From NCBI GenBank assembly GCA_029582165.1, contig CM055892.1, positions 3,629,347 to 3,693,346 on the forward strand: a stretch of DNA of 64,000 bases, given 5' to 3'. The stretch's first letter is position 1; each line of letters opens with the position of its first letter. Below the pieces are notes generated by a model that was not told the origin of the DNA, ran no database searches, and was given only the letters and a program-made list of their open reading frames with translations. The stretch is from Portulaca oleracea. Lineage: Eukaryota > Streptophyta > Magnoliopsida > Caryophyllales > Portulacaceae. The position numbers and the translations under genes were made by a program. Shown in pieces: positions 63,646 to 64,000 of this stretch.

Positions 63646-64000
63646 TGATGGAGATCCACCTAGCCTTGGTCTCGCCTTTCAGAACCCTAGGTTCATGGAG
63701 GGTGACTGAGACCAGCCCCGCTCACCCAATAAGGAGTTCCAACGTATGCAACCGAGCTTGAGGACAAACACTTTGCAACAAGGGGAGAATGTTGGAGATC
63801 CGCTTAGCCTTGATCTCACCTATGGGGACCTTAGTTCATGGAGGGTACAGGACATCCAAGCAAGCAAAAGGGGAGCAAAGTCACTTGAAAGTTGTCCATG
63901 GAAGTATACATGTCATATGAAAGAGAAGTTCATAGAAGAGAAGTAATATTAGTAGTATTTGCTTTTTTCATTATTATTAGTTATTTTCTTTATTAGAAGC
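63646..64000 (+). repeat. H LTR 8, cut by the window end
   Basis: Starts TGATGGAGATCC after gaggagaa. It shows the second tract-plus-start copy near 63790 and runs out of the window, so the array continues. Confidence 0.78.

Larger units (their letters stand above)
48366..64000 (+). mobile_element. Head-to-tail array of minimal CRM-derived elements (family H), at least seven units
   Basis: Units share LTRs: LTR, internal region, LTR, internal region and so on. LTR ends (..tacatca) lie at 48929, 51671, 54697, 58140, 60424 and 62708. LTR starts (TGATGGAGATTC after a purine tract) lie at 50645, 53707, 55530, about 57139, 59079, 61363 and 63646. Each internal region is roughly 0.8-0.95 kb unless enlarged by captured DNA. 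It encodes a short coil, an acidic linker, a protease-like domain and the pol tail. Similarity to C and B in protease, pol tail, tRNA-Met primer site and tract-LTR junction shows CRM-like descent. The array continues past the window end. Confidence 0.85.

Noticed and set aside
1..64000. tRNA, rRNA or host protein-coding genes
   Set aside because: tRNA-like matches are only primer binding sites of about 11-20 bases; no cloverleaf, rRNA or host domain was recognised.

Overview
The window is plant nuclear DNA made entirely of retrotransposons. I recognise no host gene, tRNA, rRNA or CRISPR. All protein signatures belong to plant Ty3/gypsy lineages: Tat/Ogre (with an antisense plant-mobile-domain ORF), Athila, and a CRM-like chromovirus. 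Together these point to a flowering plant, probably a dicot, and to a repeat-dense, possibly pericentromeric block. The species cannot be named from the sequence.

Layout. The outermost element is a plus-strand Tat/Ogre-type retrotransposon: gag end, RT and RNase H at 1-2801, integrase at 35756-37102, and an antisense plant-mobile-domain ORF running back from about 48006. It is split by a minus-strand Athila element, here called Y (2802-35755). The near-identical target site duplications gtggt/gtggc flank Y, and both LTR termini are present twice. The 3' LTR of Y (2802-16730) contains a second, 5'-truncated minus-strand Athila-like element, X (about 3460-16160), with an env-like ORF (13112-14493). 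X's own LTR contains a complete plus-strand CRM-like element, B (4548-10765, TSD ccttg). The internal part of Y (16731-22998) keeps gag and protease but has lost RT, RNase H and integrase. The 5' LTR of Y (22999-35755) holds a pol-less Tat-type element, G (23432-30968), abutting the gag of a second CRM-like element, C (30969-35714). A foldback MITE (30546-30906) sits in the 3' LTR of G.

Later, a 6.16 kb block was duplicated in tandem (32294-38447 and 38448-44613). It runs from the RT of C through the Y LTR tip and the Tat integrase into the Tat 3' region. Both integrase copies are inactive, for different reasons.

From about 48366 to the window end lies a head-to-tail array of at least seven units of a very small CRM-derived element, here called H. 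Each unit shares LTRs with its neighbours. Each keeps a tRNA-Met-like primer site (lost in one unit), a short N-terminal coil, an acidic linker, a degenerate protease-like domain and the pol C-terminal tail with its polypurine tract. Capsid, RT, RNase H and integrase are gone. Two units carry a captured piece of the adjacent Tat element, and two units are copies of one 2284-bp segment with no difference seen in the coding parts. This array is the most unusual structure in the window.

Functionally nothing looks autonomous. B and C have all CRM-like domains but carry stops and frameshifts. X, Y, G and H lack pol and would depend on proteins from related elements elsewhere.
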